This document shows positions 51,614 through 60,396 of a DNA stretch of 64,000 bases, piece after piece. The translations under genes and the position numbers were made by a program. A model generated the notes under the pieces. That model saw only the letters and a list, made by a program, of their open reading frames with translations. It made no database searches and was not told where the DNA came from. This stretch comes from Mesorhizobium terrae (GTDB taxonomy: Bacteria > Pseudomonadota > Alphaproteobacteria > Rhizobiales > Rhizobiaceae), in the NCBI RefSeq assembly GCF_008727715.1, contig NZ_CP044218.1, positions 124,001 to 188,000 of the forward strand. The letters are read 5' to 3'. Numbering within the stretch: the stretch's first letter is position 1; each line of letters begins with the position of its first letter.

Positions 51614-53860
51614 TCAGAAGGTGACCTTGAAGGACGCGGCGATGGTGCGTCCGAGGCCGGGCACGTCGGCACCGCGTGTCGCCGAGGCGGTCGGGTTAAT
51701 GTAGTAGGTGTCGAACAGGTTGCGGACCGCGAAATTGAGCTCCTGGCCGCCGGCGAACTTCTTGGTCACGCCGATATTGGCCAGCACCGCACCGTCTAGC
51801 TGCTGGGTGGGAATGCGGTCGCGCCCGGAGAACATCTCCAGCTCGGTACGCAGCGTCAGGTTGTTGTCGAAATGCGTGACGACATAGGCCAACCCCTTGT
51901 AGGTGGTGGGGATGCGGTTGTTGGGCAGATACTCGTTCGAACCGATCTTGCCGTCCTTGTTGGCGTCGTACTTGCCCTCGACATAGCCGACCGATCCACC
52001 CAGCGTGAACATGTCTGTGAGGTCATATTCGGCGTTGGCCTCGAAGCCCCAGATGCGCTCCTTCTGCTGGGAGACGCGGTTGGCTGCGATGTCGTAACTG
52101 ACACCGTTGTCGGAGGTCGACAGATAGGCGCTGACGCCACCGCGCACATTGCCCCAGTCGCCGCGCAGACCAGCCTCCCAGTTGTTGACGAGCTGCGGCT
52201 CCGGCGCGATGTCGGCGTAGCTGACCTTGTAGTCCGGCGCGTTGGTGCAAGGCAGCAGCGGCCTGATGCTGGTGCCGTAGGCGTCGCAGGTCTCGGCATT
52301 GGTGTTCAAGCCGGCGCGTCGGGTGAAGCCACCAATGTCGGTCAGGCTGTAGCCCTGCGAGAAATTGCCGAAGGCCTGCAGTTCCTGAGTGATGTCGAAG
52401 ACGGCGCCGGCATTGAAGGTGGCAGCGTTGTAGTCGAACGATCCGCCAACGACATCTATGGCCGGCAGGGCGACCAGGTTGGAGCCGACGAGCATGGCCG
52501 CGGCCGGCCGCTTGAAGTTATCGACATCCAGATAGAACTGCTCGAAGCGGACGCCGCCCTGGATACGGAAACGCTCGGTGACCGGCACTTCGGCCTGGGC
52601 GAAGGCGGCGACTGAATTCTGCGTCGAAGGCGCGATCGCGTCCTGGCCGTTGAGCAGCGACTGGGTGGTGTTGTCGAAAGTATAGTCGACGCCCCAGGTG
52701 AGGTTGCTGCCCTGGGTGACGAAGTCGACCGGCGTGTTGATGGTGAGGTTGACGCCGGTGCGCTGCACCTCCAGCGCCGTCTGATTGAAGGAGGCGGTCG
52801 GGTCCCGGTTCAGCGGCAAAAGCGTCGGACGGGCCGGATTGGTAGGGATATAGACCTGTGAGTTCACCCTGGAGAATTTGGTGAAGGGCGACTGCTTGAA
52901 GATGTCGTTGTAGAAGGCCTTCACCTCGAGCTTGCCGAGCGCGAAGTCGCTGTCGGTGTATTTGGCCGTCAGATATTTCGAATCCTCGACCAGCGGCTCA
53001 CCGGTGTAAGGATCGGTGAAATTGGGCGCGACCGGGTTCACCAGATAGTTGGTGAACCAGTCGGGCTTCTGGCGGGCATAGGTCCAGTCGGCGCTCACCT
53101 CGAAACGCTTCGAACCGTTCTCGTAACCGAGCACGCCGGAGAGATCGCCCCAGCCAGTGCGGTCGCCACCGCCCTGCCCCAGCATCGCGTCGGAAGCCAT
53201 CTCCTTGCCGTGGCCGTCATAGGTGGTGCGGCTGAAATTGCCCGAAGCGGAAGCGAAATAGTCAAAATCGCCGCTGCGCCCCTCGACCTGCACATTGCCG
53301 GTCGGGCCGGCCGACTTGCCGAGATTCTCGGTGAAGCCGGAGACGCCGGTACGCACGGTGACCTTCGGCGTGTCGGAGGTGCCGCGCTTGGTGATGAAAT
53401 TGATGGTGCCGCCAGTGGCGCCGGCGCCGTAGAGGCTGGAGGCACCGTTGATGACTTCGACCCGCTCGACCGTGTCGAGATCGATGGTGGCCAGGATACG
53501 CGAGACGTCGCGGAGCGGCGTGTTGCGCGGCACGCCGTCGACCATGATCAGCACGCTGCGGCCACGGAAAGTTTCCGAGGCGCCGGAGATGGTCTGGTTT
53601 CGCGGCGCATAACCCGGAACCAGACGCGCGACCAAGTCGGAGGCGTTTTCGTTCTGCCCGACAGCCGTTTCGACCTCGGCCCGATCGATCACCTGCACCG
53701 ACTGCGCGACCGTGGAGATCGAGCGGTCGTCGCGCCCGGTGATGATGATCTTGTCCAGCGTGGTCGTGGTGCCGCGGGCCGGTTTTTGCGCGTCCTGCGC
53801 GAAGGCCGGTCCGGCCAGGATCGAGGAAGACAACAACGACACGATGGCAAGCTTCTGCAT
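51614..53860 (-). CDS. TonB-dependent outer-membrane siderophore receptor
   Basis: Predicted 748 residues. The signal peptide MQKLAIVSLLSSSILAGPAF ends near AFA-QD. Then come a TonB-box-like LDKIIITG near 35, the plug domain with RGRSVLIMVDGVPRNTP and VERVEVINGASSLYGAGATG, and a 22-strand barrel ending NPTASATRGADVPGLGRTIA and SFKVTF with terminal phenylalanine. It would bind the ferric siderophore and pass it to the periplasm with TonB energy. It heads the receptor, STAS-like, RhtX-like operon. Confidence 0.95.
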   Translation of the reverse strand: MQKLAIVSLLSSSILAGPAFAQDAQKPARGTTTTLDKIIITGRDDRSISTVAQSVQVIDRAEVETAVGQNENASDLVARLVPGYAPRNQTISGASETFRGRSVLIMVDGVPRNTPLRDVSRILATIDLDTVERVEVINGASSLYGAGATGGTINFITKRGTSDTPKVTVRTGVSGFTENLGKSAGPTGNVQVEGRSGDFDYFASASGNFSRTTYDGHGKEMASDAMLGQGGGDRTGWGDLSGVLGYENGSKRFEVSADWTYARQKPDWFTNYLVNPVAPNFTDPYTGEPLVEDSKYLTAKYTDSDFALGKLEVKAFYNDIFKQSPFTKFSRVNSQVYIPTNPARPTLLPLNRDPTASFNQTALEVQRTGVNLTINTPVDFVTQGSNLTWGVDYTFDNTTQSLLNGQDAIAPSTQNSVAAFAQAEVPVTERFRIQGGVRFEQFYLDVDNFKRPAAAMLVGSNLVALPAIDVVGGSFDYNAATFNAGAVFDITQELQAFGNFSQGYSLTDIGGFTRRAGLNTNAETCDAYGTSIRPLLPCTNAPDYKVSYADIAPEPQLVNNWEAGLRGDWGNVRGGVSAYLSTSDNGVSYDIAANRVSQQKERIWGFEANAEYDLTDMFTLGGSVGYVEGKYDANKDGKIGSNEYLPNNRIPTTYKGLAYVVTHFDNNLTLRTELEMFSGRDRIPTQQLDGAVLANIGVTKKFAGGQELNFAVRNLFDTYYINPTASATRGADVPGLGRTIAASFKVTF

Positions 53861-53922
53861 AACGCCCCTCCATGGAACTTTCAGGGGCCAGCAACGCCCT
53901 CTCGCGGCCCTTGCAACCGCGC

Positions 53923-53948
53923 CTAAATAACTTTACTAAATGAGTCAA
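53923..53948 (-). promoter_or_regulatory. Promoter region of the siderophore receptor operon with direct repeats
   Basis: On the plus strand CTAAAT occurs twice (53923-53928 and 53936-53941), 13 bases apart, an AT-rich island in GC-rich DNA. On the minus strand this reads as TTGACT (53948-53943), a usable -35, followed by ATTTAG repeats where the -10 would lie. An iron regulator (RirA, Irr or Fur) is expected here, but no confident consensus box could be assigned. Confidence 0.45.
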
Positions 53949-53976
53949 GTTTGTTTTCGCACTGCAGCGAAACGCG

Positions 53977-54012
53977 AACGGCGCCCCGGAAACGATATCT
54001 CGGAGCGCCGTT
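53977..54012 (-). terminator. Hairpin downstream of the PuuA-PuuB operon
   Basis: AACGGCGC (53977-53984) and GCGCCGTT (54005-54012) form a perfect 8-bp stem with a 20-base loop, about 100 bases beyond the PuuB-like stop on the minus strand and before the receptor gene. The T-run (TTTT at 54011-54014) lies on the plus strand, so for the minus-strand operon it is at best a modest terminator. Confidence 0.45.
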
Positions 54013-54113
54013 TTCTGGCGTGATATTATGATATGAAAACAATAACTTGGCGCCACTTTGGCGCCGGGCCGCGCCGACCGTTCAGGGCCAGCGCGCGACG
54101 GTGGAAATGGCCG

Positions 54114-55406
54114 TCAGTGCTTCAGGCGATCGCGCATGGCGTACCACAACATGCCGAGCACATAGAGCGGCCCTCGCAAGGCCGCACCGCCAGGGAACGG
54201 CATCGGGTTCAGTCCCTTGAACAAGTCGAAGCGGCCGGTTTCGCCGGCGATCGCTTCGACTAGCAGCTTGCCGGCGAGCGTCGACAAGATGACGCCCTTG
54301 CCGGAATAGCCGTGTGCGAAATAGACCTCACCGTCACGGCCGACATGCGGAAAGCGGGACGTGGTGACCGACACCAGCCCGCCCCAGGCATAGTCGATGC
54401 GGCGGCCTTTGAGCTGCGGGAAGGTCTGCTCCATATGCGGCCGCACGAAGGCCTGGATGTCGGCCGGCGGGCTCGGCGTGTAGCGCTCGCCGCCGCCGAA
54501 CAACAGGCGCCCATCGGCTGAGAGCCTGTAGTAGTTGACGACGAAACGCGAGTCCGAGACGGCGGCATTGCTCGGGATGACCTCGCCAGCATCAACCAAC
54601 GGTTCGGTAGCGACGATGTAGTTGCCCACCGGCATGATGCGGCTTTCCACCTTCGTATCGATGCCGTGCAGCAGGGCGTCGCCGGCGAGAACGACGTGGC
54701 GGGCGCGTACCGCACCCTTCGCCGTTTCGACCCGGATGCCGCCGCGACGGTCCACCCGCAAGGCTGGCGACGCCTCGTGGATCGTCACCCCCGCCGCTAT
54801 CGCCGCGCGGGCGAGGCCAAGCGTGTAGTTGAGCGGATGCATGTGGCCGCCAAGCGCATCGTAGAGAGCGCCGTGATAGGGCGAATCGACGGCCGCCCGC
54901 GATTCTGCCGCCGACAGGATGCGCATGTGCGGATAGTCCATGACGGTGGTCAGGCATTCGAGCTCGCGCTCGAACCAGGCCATGTCGCCAGCGCTGATCG
55001 CGCAGACCAGATGGCCGGTTTTCCTGAGGTCGCAGTCGATGGCATGGCGCTCGATCATCTCCAGCACCAGCCCCCAGGCCTCGAAGGCGAGGTCGAACAA
55101 CGCCTTTGCGCGTTCGCGGCCATAGAGCTTGACCAGTTCCGCCGCCCCCTTGCGCAGGCCGACGATCATCTGGCCACCATTGCGGCCGGAGGCGCCCCAG
55201 CCGATACGCCCGCCTTCGAGCAGCACCACCTTCATCCCACGCTCGGCGGCATGGAGCGCGGCCGACAGGCCGGTGCAGCCGCCACCGACCACGACAAGAT
55301 CGGCATCCACCTCGCCCGTCAGCGGCGCATGAAGCGGCGACGGATTGGCCGTCGCCGCATAATAGGAGCGTTCAATATCAAGACCTGAATTGAAGCCCAT
55401 GATCAT
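54114..55406 (-). CDS. FAD-dependent amine oxidoreductase (PuuB-like gamma-glutamylputrescine oxidase)
   Basis: Predicted 430 residues of the DAO family. The FAD fold is ADLVVVGGGCTGLSAALHAA near 35-54 and the family motif is GRIGWGASGRNGGQM; the C-terminal FAD contact is VYFAHGYSGKGVILSTLAGK. PuuB oxidises gamma-glutamylputrescine to the aldehyde, releasing ammonia and peroxide. It overlaps the PuuA-like gene by ATGA, the strongest support for this role. PuuC and PuuD counterparts are not in the window. Confidence 0.88.
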   Translation of the reverse strand: MIMGFNSGLDIERSYYAATANPSPLHAPLTGEVDADLVVVGGGCTGLSAALHAAERGMKVVLLEGGRIGWGASGRNGGQMIVGLRKGAAELVKLYGRERAKALFDLAFEAWGLVLEMIERHAIDCDLRKTGHLVCAISAGDMAWFERELECLTTVMDYPHMRILSAAESRAAVDSPYHGALYDALGGHMHPLNYTLGLARAAIAAGVTIHEASPALRVDRRGGIRVETAKGAVRARHVVLAGDALLHGIDTKVESRIMPVGNYIVATEPLVDAGEVIPSNAAVSDSRFVVNYYRLSADGRLLFGGGERYTPSPPADIQAFVRPHMEQTFPQLKGRRIDYAWGGLVSVTTSRFPHVGRDGEVYFAHGYSGKGVILSTLAGKLLVEAIAGETGRFDLFKGLNPMPFPGGAALRGPLYVLGMLWYAMRDRLKH

Positions 55407-56749
55407 GCCTTCGCGAACAGATGATCGCGCTCCCAGGCGGTGATGACACCCTGGAAGTTCTCGAGCTCAACTTGCTTCAGGCGCAGGAATGCGTCGGTGA
55501 AGGTCTGCCCCAGCAGATGGCGCACTGGTTCGCACTCGGCCAGGCGCGACAGCGCGTCCTCCAGCGTCCGCGGCAAGGTGGATTTCACCTTGTAGGCGTT
55601 GCTGGGCGCCTCGGGCCTGCGCTCAAGTCCCTCCTCGATGCCGAGATAGCCGCAGATCAGCGACCCGGCCATGGCGAGATAGGGATTGGCGTCGGCGCCC
55701 GGCAACCGGTTCTCGACGCGCCGGCCGATCCGCTTCGATGCCGGCACGCGCAGGCCGCAGGTGCGGTTGTCGCGCGCCCATTCGACATTGGTGGGCGCGC
55801 TGAGCGAGGGACGCAGCCGGCGAAACGAGTTCACGTTCGGTGCAAACAACGGCATGGCCTGCGGAACATAGGCCTGAAGCCCACCGACGAACTGCGAGAA
55901 CAGCACGCTGTCGCGGTCGTCCTCGCCGGCGAACAGGTTGAGGCCGCTCACCGCATCGACCACCGACATGTGCAGATGCATGGAGCTGCTCGCCTGCTCG
56001 GCGATCGGCTTGGCCATGAAGGTGGCCGCCAGCCCGTGCTCGCGCGCAGCCTCGCGCACCAGACGCTTGAACAGAAGCACCTGGTCGGCGAGCTGCAGCG
56101 GATCGCCGTGCTTGAAGTTGATCTCAAGCTGGCCGGCGCCGGTTTCGTGGATCATCGTGTCCAGCGGCAGGGACATCACCTGCGCGCGGCGGTAGATCTC
56201 ATCGATGACCGGCTGGAACTCGCCGAGCGCTTCCATTCCGTAGGGATTGGCCGAGGTCTCGGCACGACCCGAAAGGCCGATCGGCGCGGCCGGTGGCACG
56301 GTGGGGTCGGGGTTCGGCGCGGTCAGATAAAATTCGAGCTCCGGCGCCATCACCGGACGCCAGCCGCGCGCCGCATAGAGTTCGATCACCGATTTCAGCA
56401 CTTGCCGCGGCGCGGATGGCCAGGGCGTTCTGTCCTGAGCGAAAGCGTCGGCGAAGACATAAGCGCGACCGGGGCGATTTCCCGCCGCCGGGCAAAGGCT
56501 GGCGAGGTCCGGCTGGAGCCGCATATCGGCATCCTGGTAGGCGCTTTCGTCGTCGGCGGCGCCGCTGTAGTGGCCGGTGATCGCCACCATGAAGGCACTG
56601 TTCGGCAGCATGATCGCCGCGTCGGCGGCCGGAGCCAGAAGTTTCGGCGCGGGTACGATCTTGCCGCGCAGCACACCATTCATATCAGGAACCAGGCACT
56701 CGACTTCCGAGATCGCCTGCTGTTCGAGCCATTTCGCAGTATCAGTCAT
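55403..56749 (-). CDS. Glutamine synthetase-family gamma-glutamylpolyamine synthetase (PuuA-like)
   Basis: Predicted 448 residues, GSI fold. Visible are the N-terminal PDMNGVLRGKIVP, the metal-site HETGAGQLEINF, the ATP/ammonia region SSSMHLHMSVVDAVSG, and ENRLPGADANPYLAMAGSL. The adenylylation-site loop of housekeeping GlnA is absent, as expected for PuuA/GlnA3-type ligases, which join glutamate to putrescine or another amine with ATP. It sits in an operon with a PuuB-like oxidase and opposite a polyamine ABC transporter. The start lies inside the end of a possible 35-codon leader gene. Confidence 0.9.
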   Translation of the reverse strand: MTDTAKWLEQQAISEVECLVPDMNGVLRGKIVPAPKLLAPAADAAIMLPNSAFMVAITGHYSGAADDESAYQDADMRLQPDLASLCPAAGNRPGRAYVFADAFAQDRTPWPSAPRQVLKSVIELYAARGWRPVMAPELEFYLTAPNPDPTVPPAAPIGLSGRAETSANPYGMEALGEFQPVIDEIYRRAQVMSLPLDTMIHETGAGQLEINFKHGDPLQLADQVLLFKRLVREAAREHGLAATFMAKPIAEQASSSMHLHMSVVDAVSGLNLFAGEDDRDSVLFSQFVGGLQAYVPQAMPLFAPNVNSFRRLRPSLSAPTNVEWARDNRTCGLRVPASKRIGRRVENRLPGADANPYLAMAGSLICGYLGIEEGLERRPEAPSNAYKVKSTLPRTLEDALSRLAECEPVRHLLGQTFTDAFLRLKQVELENFQGVITAWERDHLFAKA

Positions 56750-56849
56750 GTCCCACCACCACTATCCGCCATGCCGTAATCTTGTCCGAGGTTGCGAGCG
56801 GCTTGCCGGGCAGAGGGCCGGAACGTGGGCGTTGGTCGTCAATCTGCAT
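56742..56849 (-). CDS. Possible 35-residue leader peptide gene before the PuuA-like gene
   Basis: ATG at 56849 has a perfect AGGAGG five bases upstream, better than any other start in this operon. The reading is MQIDDQRPRSGPLPGKPLAT followed by SDKITAWRIVVVGHD and ends in TGA eight bases inside the PuuA-like gene. It begins 24 bases after the glycosyltransferase stop. It may be a true small protein or a translated leader that couples PuuA-like translation. The composition is not clearly protein-like and I do not recognise it. Confidence 0.42.
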   Translation of the reverse strand: MQIDDQRPRSGPLPGKPLATSDKITAWRIVVVGHD

Positions 56850-56873
56850 TTTGTCCTCCTGGGTTATTGATGG

Positions 56874-58160
56874 TCAGTGGTCGAGAAGCGCCAGAATGGC
56901 TTCGGCCGCGCGCTCGGCGCCGGGGCGCGCCGCCATATGCGCGGCGTTGGCCGCCAACCGCGCGCGCATGGCATCGTCGCCTAGCAGACCGCCAACAGCG
57001 GCGGCAAGCTCGTCCGGCGTCCAATGGGCGCGGTCCAGCCATTTGCCGGTGCTGGTTTCCTCGGCGCGGCGGGCATTGTCGTGGCCGTCCCAGCAATAGG
57101 GCATGATCAGCGACGGCACGCCGAAGCGCAGCGCCTCGCAGTAGGAGTTGTTGCCGCCGTGATGAATGAACAGGTCGGCCATGGCGACGACCGACGGCTG
57201 CGGGAACCAGGTGTCGAGATGGACATTGTCGGGCACGGCGCGATAGGCATCGCGCAGATTGCCGACATTGACCAGGAAGCGCGCCGGCATGGCGGCGAAC
57301 ACCTTGAGCATGCGCTCGATGAGGTCGACGTCGGTGGAACCGAGGCTGCCAAAGCTCATATAGACCAGCGGCCCGGCATCCCGCGGGAACACCGGCACCT
57401 CGTAGGGGCCTTCGGTGCGCACGCAGCCTTCGAGATAGACATATCTGGCGGGATCGAGCGGCGCGGCGCGCTGCCGGCGCACGATGTCCGGCGTGAGCAG
57501 AAGGTTGAGCGACGGCGACGGCTCGAGAAACGAACCCGGCGGCAGGGGCGGCAGGCCGCGACTGGCCCGGAACCGGTTGAAACGCTCATGGGCGGGGGCG
57601 ACGGCATCGACATAGCGGGCCTCGAAGGCATGGCGGCCGTCGGAGTCCTCTGCCGCAAATCCCGAGAGATAGGGCGGCACGGCGGCATCGGGCAGTTCGG
57701 TTTCCGCGCAGGACACCACCCGCACCCATGGGCAGCCGGCATTGGCCAGCGCCGGGAACATGGCGACATTGTCGAGCACGATGGCATCCGGGTGAAGCTT
57801 CGGCAAAAGCTCGCAGAGCGGCGCCTCGGCCTTGATGACCGTATCGACGATCGCCTCCCAGGTCGGCGCGACATAGGTCTCGATCTGATCGATCGGGTCG
57901 AGCCGGAAATGCGGCAGATGCCGTTTCACGAAAGCCTGCCAGTAGTTCTGCCGCTCGCTCTCGGACAGCCGGTCGTCGGTGGGCAGCTGGTATTCCTGGA
58001 AACCGTAGTCGGCGAAGACACCGGAAAACCCGGCGTGACAGATGAAGACGGCACGGGCGCCACGCGCCTGCAGCGCCTGGGCGATGCCGACGCAATTCAG
58101 CGCGGCGCCGAAACTGGCTTCCGGAAACAGGGCGATGGTGGGACGCGCGCCGCCTGCCAT
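56874..58160 (-). CDS. GT1-type glycosyltransferase (macrolide/UDP-glycosyltransferase-like), copy 1
   Basis: Predicted 428 residues in the GT-B fold. The acceptor domain starts IALFPEASFGAALNCVGIAQ; the donor domain carries PLVYMSFGSLGSTDVDLIER and the nucleotide-sugar site FIHHGGNNSYCEALRFGVPS then PYCWDGHDNARRAEE. These enzymes move a sugar from a nucleotide donor to a small acceptor. No membrane helix. It lies in an operon with a GntR regulator, PuuA- and PuuB-like enzymes. A clear paralog is encoded at 63200. The acceptor may be an amine, a gamma-glutamyl polyamine or an unrelated metabolite; the context is unusual. Confidence 0.87.
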   Translation of the reverse strand: MAGGARPTIALFPEASFGAALNCVGIAQALQARGARAVFICHAGFSGVFADYGFQEYQLPTDDRLSESERQNYWQAFVKRHLPHFRLDPIDQIETYVAPTWEAIVDTVIKAEAPLCELLPKLHPDAIVLDNVAMFPALANAGCPWVRVVSCAETELPDAAVPPYLSGFAAEDSDGRHAFEARYVDAVAPAHERFNRFRASRGLPPLPPGSFLEPSPSLNLLLTPDIVRRQRAAPLDPARYVYLEGCVRTEGPYEVPVFPRDAGPLVYMSFGSLGSTDVDLIERMLKVFAAMPARFLVNVGNLRDAYRAVPDNVHLDTWFPQPSVVAMADLFIHHGGNNSYCEALRFGVPSLIMPYCWDGHDNARRAEETSTGKWLDRAHWTPDELAAAVGGLLGDDAMRARLAANAAHMAARPGAERAAEAILALLDH

Positions 58161-58166
58161 GGGACG

Positions 58167-59105
58167 TCAGTTCGGCCTGCCGATGGCGCCGAACAGGGCT
58201 GGCGCCCCGCGACTGGCCGCATGCGGACGCTGGTTGCGCGAAACACGCAAATGCGCGCGCAGAAGGTCGGCAGCGACCTCAAACTGGCCGCTCTCGAGGT
58301 GATCGAGAATACCGAGATGCTCGTGCGTGGATTGCCGCAGCCGGAAGACGCTGACGCCCGACATCGCGCCCGGCAGGCGCCGGAGCTTGAGATGGCCGGC
58401 GAGCGCCTCGGCCATGAAGCGATTGGCCGCGCCCTGCGCGATCATGGCGTGAAACTCGGCGTCGATCGCCTGGAAGGCGCGGATGTCGAAGGCCGTGTCC
58501 GGTAGGGCCAACAGCGCTTCCATGCGCTGGCGCAGCGTAACGGCGCGCGCACCGTCCAGCCGGAACCCGGACGCCAGGATCGCGGCCGGCTCCATGACGA
58601 GGCGGAACTCGTAGCTTTCAGCGCGGGCCTCGCTGCCGTCGAGCGATGGCCGAAACACCCAGGATTGTCCCGGCGCCCGTTCGATGAGGTTTTCCGTTTC
58701 CAGTTTCTTTAGCGCCTTTAGTACCGCGCCGCGACCAGCCGCATAGCGCCTGATCAGTCCGCTCGCGGTAATCGTCTCGTCGATGCGGCGGGCGGAGCGG
58801 TCGCGCAGGATGGCGTCGGCGATGTCGTCTTCCTCGGCGCTGGGCAATTCGGCCGCGCCGACCATCTGCCAGGCCGGATCGATGGCCAGCCGATAACCGG
58901 TCTCGGCCTGCCACTCCACCATGCCGCGCTCGGTCAGCAGCCGCAGCGCCGCTCGCACCGGGGTGCGCGAGACATTGCAGAGCTGCGCGATCTGCTGTTC
59001 CGGCAGCCGTGCCCCAATACCGAAACCCCGCTGCCGCACAACGTCGAGAATACGCTGCGCGAGATCCAGATGGTTGGCGCGAGGTCGGCGGTCTGCTGCT
59101 TGCAT
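58167..59105 (-). CDS. GntR/FCD-family regulator with two winged-helix domains
   Basis: Predicted 312 residues from ATG 59105; an in-frame TTG at 59165 would place the start inside the operator repeat. The first winged helix (residues ~10-75) has RLPEQQIAQLCNVSRTPVRA and ALRLLTERGMVEWQ. A second, weaker winged helix (about 90-155) has RRIDETITASGLIRRYAAGR and LKALKKLETENLIERA. The FCD effector domain follows from about residue 160. Most FCD regulators have one DNA-binding domain, so the doubled head is notable. It is divergent from the Pot-type operon and first in the operon with glycosyltransferase, PuuA and PuuB. Confidence 0.85.
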   Translation of the reverse strand: MQAADRRPRANHLDLAQRILDVVRQRGFGIGARLPEQQIAQLCNVSRTPVRAALRLLTERGMVEWQAETGYRLAIDPAWQMVGAAELPSAEEDDIADAILRDRSARRIDETITASGLIRRYAAGRGAVLKALKKLETENLIERAPGQSWVFRPSLDGSEARAESYEFRLVMEPAAILASGFRLDGARAVTLRQRMEALLALPDTAFDIRAFQAIDAEFHAMIAQGAANRFMAEALAGHLKLRRLPGAMSGVSVFRLRQSTHEHLGILDHLESGQFEVAADLLRAHLRVSRNQRPHAASRGAPALFGAIGRPN

Positions 59106-59147
59106 GACAACTCTGGGCTTGGTGCCGTCGCCCTCAGACTTGGCCGA

Positions 59148-59243
59148 TTGTCTCAAAAAGGACAAGTGGCTTCGATGAAGTAGGCGAAAAAATATCGATT
59201 GACGTTTTTTTTCTCACAATAGTACTGTCTCTCAAAACGACAA
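59148..59243. promoter_or_regulatory. Divergent promoter of the polyamine locus with two TTGTC/GACAA repeats
   Basis: Site 1: TTGTC-N8-GACAA at 59148-59165. Site 2: CTGTC-N9-GACAA at 59225-59243. Both contain TCTCAAAA followed by GACAAG. Between them lies a plus-strand TTGACG (59199-59204) as -35. GntR/FCD regulators commonly bind short TNGTNNNACNA-like palindromes, so these are candidate sites for the regulator at 58167-59105. Site 1 overlaps the start region of the regulator gene and site 2 the downstream side of the transporter promoter. Confidence 0.6.
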
Positions 59244-59328
59244 GAAACTGGGAACACTTCGGAGAAGCGGATCATAGCCGCCTTCGACCAGCCATAACGC
59301 TGACGCTCGAACAATTGGAGGTTTCGAC

Positions 59329-60387
59329 ATGACTGTCCTGCCATGCCGCCGGCGCGGAGCCGGTTCGGCGATGCTTGTCTTTGCGCTCGCGCTGGCTTCG
59401 CCGGCGGCGTCGGCCGACCTGGTGATTTCCAACTGGGACGGCTACATGGCGCCCGACACGGTCGACGCCTTCAAGGCCACCAGCGGCATCGGCGCCGAGG
59501 TGGTGGTGCATGCCACCAACGAGGAGATCATGGGCAAGCTCGTCGCCTCGGGCGGCAAGGGCTACGACGTGGTGTTCGTATCATCGCCTTTCGCCGAGGT
59601 GCTGAACAAGCTCGGCCTGGTCGAACCGATCGACCACGCCAAGGTGCCCAATCTCGCCAATCTGTACCCGGAAGCCACCAAGCTGCCCTACGACCCGGGC
59701 AACACCTTCTCGGTGCCCTACACCTGGGGCACGACCGGCCTCTGCTATCGTTCGGATCTGGTCAAGGCGGCTCCGTCGTCATGGAACGATCTTCTGGCGC
59801 CTTCCGCCGACCTGAAGGGCAAGACGACGATGCTGGCGACCGACCGCTGGCTGCTTGCCGCCGGCTTCCTGGCCAAGGGCTATTCGGTGAACGAGACCGA
59901 TGCGACCAAGCTGGCCGAAGTGAAGGACACGCTGATCGCGGCCAAGAAAACGCTGCTCGCCTATGACGACACCACCTTCTATTCCAAGCTGGTGTCCGGC
60001 GAGGCGCTGATGGTGCAGGCCTGGGACGGCTGGTGCAACTACGGCATCGATAAGAACCCGGCCATCAAATATGTGATCCCGAAAGAAGGCTCCGACCTCT
60101 GGCTGGACACGATGGTGGTGATGAAGGCGTCCGAACACAAGGACGAGGCCTTCAAGTTCATCAACTACATCCTCGATGCCAAGACGCATGCCTGGGCGGC
60201 GCTGAACATCGACTACAAGGTGCCGAACAAGCCGGCGATGGAAAGCCTTCCGGCCGAGTTCCTCACCAAGTTCCCCAACCTGACCATTCCAGTCGTGGAA
60301 CTCGTCAAATTCGAGCAGTTGCGCGACGTCGGCAATGCGCAGCGCGACTATTCCAAGACGGTCAGCGAGATCAAGGCGGCGCAATAA
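59329..60387 (+). CDS. Spermidine/putrescine-type ABC transporter substrate-binding protein (PotD/PotF-like)
   Basis: Predicted 352 residues. A signal peptide with MLVFALALASPAASA is cleaved before DLVISNWDGYMAPD, the normal mature start of PotD-type proteins. GGAGG lies seven bases before the ATG. Conserved elements include YDVVFVSSPFAEVLNKLG, FSVPYTWGTTGLCYRSDLV and the Trp/Asp positions in QAWDGWCNYG. The periplasmic protein would bind a polyamine or a derivative. It is the first gene of the operon with two permeases, one ATPase and a glycosyltransferase. Confidence 0.93.
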   Translation: MTVLPCRRRGAGSAMLVFALALASPAASADLVISNWDGYMAPDTVDAFKATSGIGAEVVVHATNEEIMGKLVASGGKGYDVVFVSSPFAEVLNKLGLVEPIDHAKVPNLANLYPEATKLPYDPGNTFSVPYTWGTTGLCYRSDLVKAAPSSWNDLLAPSADLKGKTTMLATDRWLLAAGFLAKGYSVNETDATKLAEVKDTLIAAKKTLLAYDDTTFYSKLVSGEALMVQAWDGWCNYGIDKNPAIKYVIPKEGSDLWLDTMVVMKASEHKDEAFKFINYILDAKTHAWAALNIDYKVPNKPAMESLPAEFLTKFPNLTIPVVELVKFEQLRDVGNAQRDYSKTVSEIKAAQ

Positions 60388-60396
60388 ACCGCCATC

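Noticed and set aside
42656..53860. Assigning the locus as rhizobactin 1021 (rhbABCDEF)
   Set aside because: The diaminobutyrate aminotransferase and decarboxylase genes and the AraC activator are missing, and the gene order matches iucABCD.
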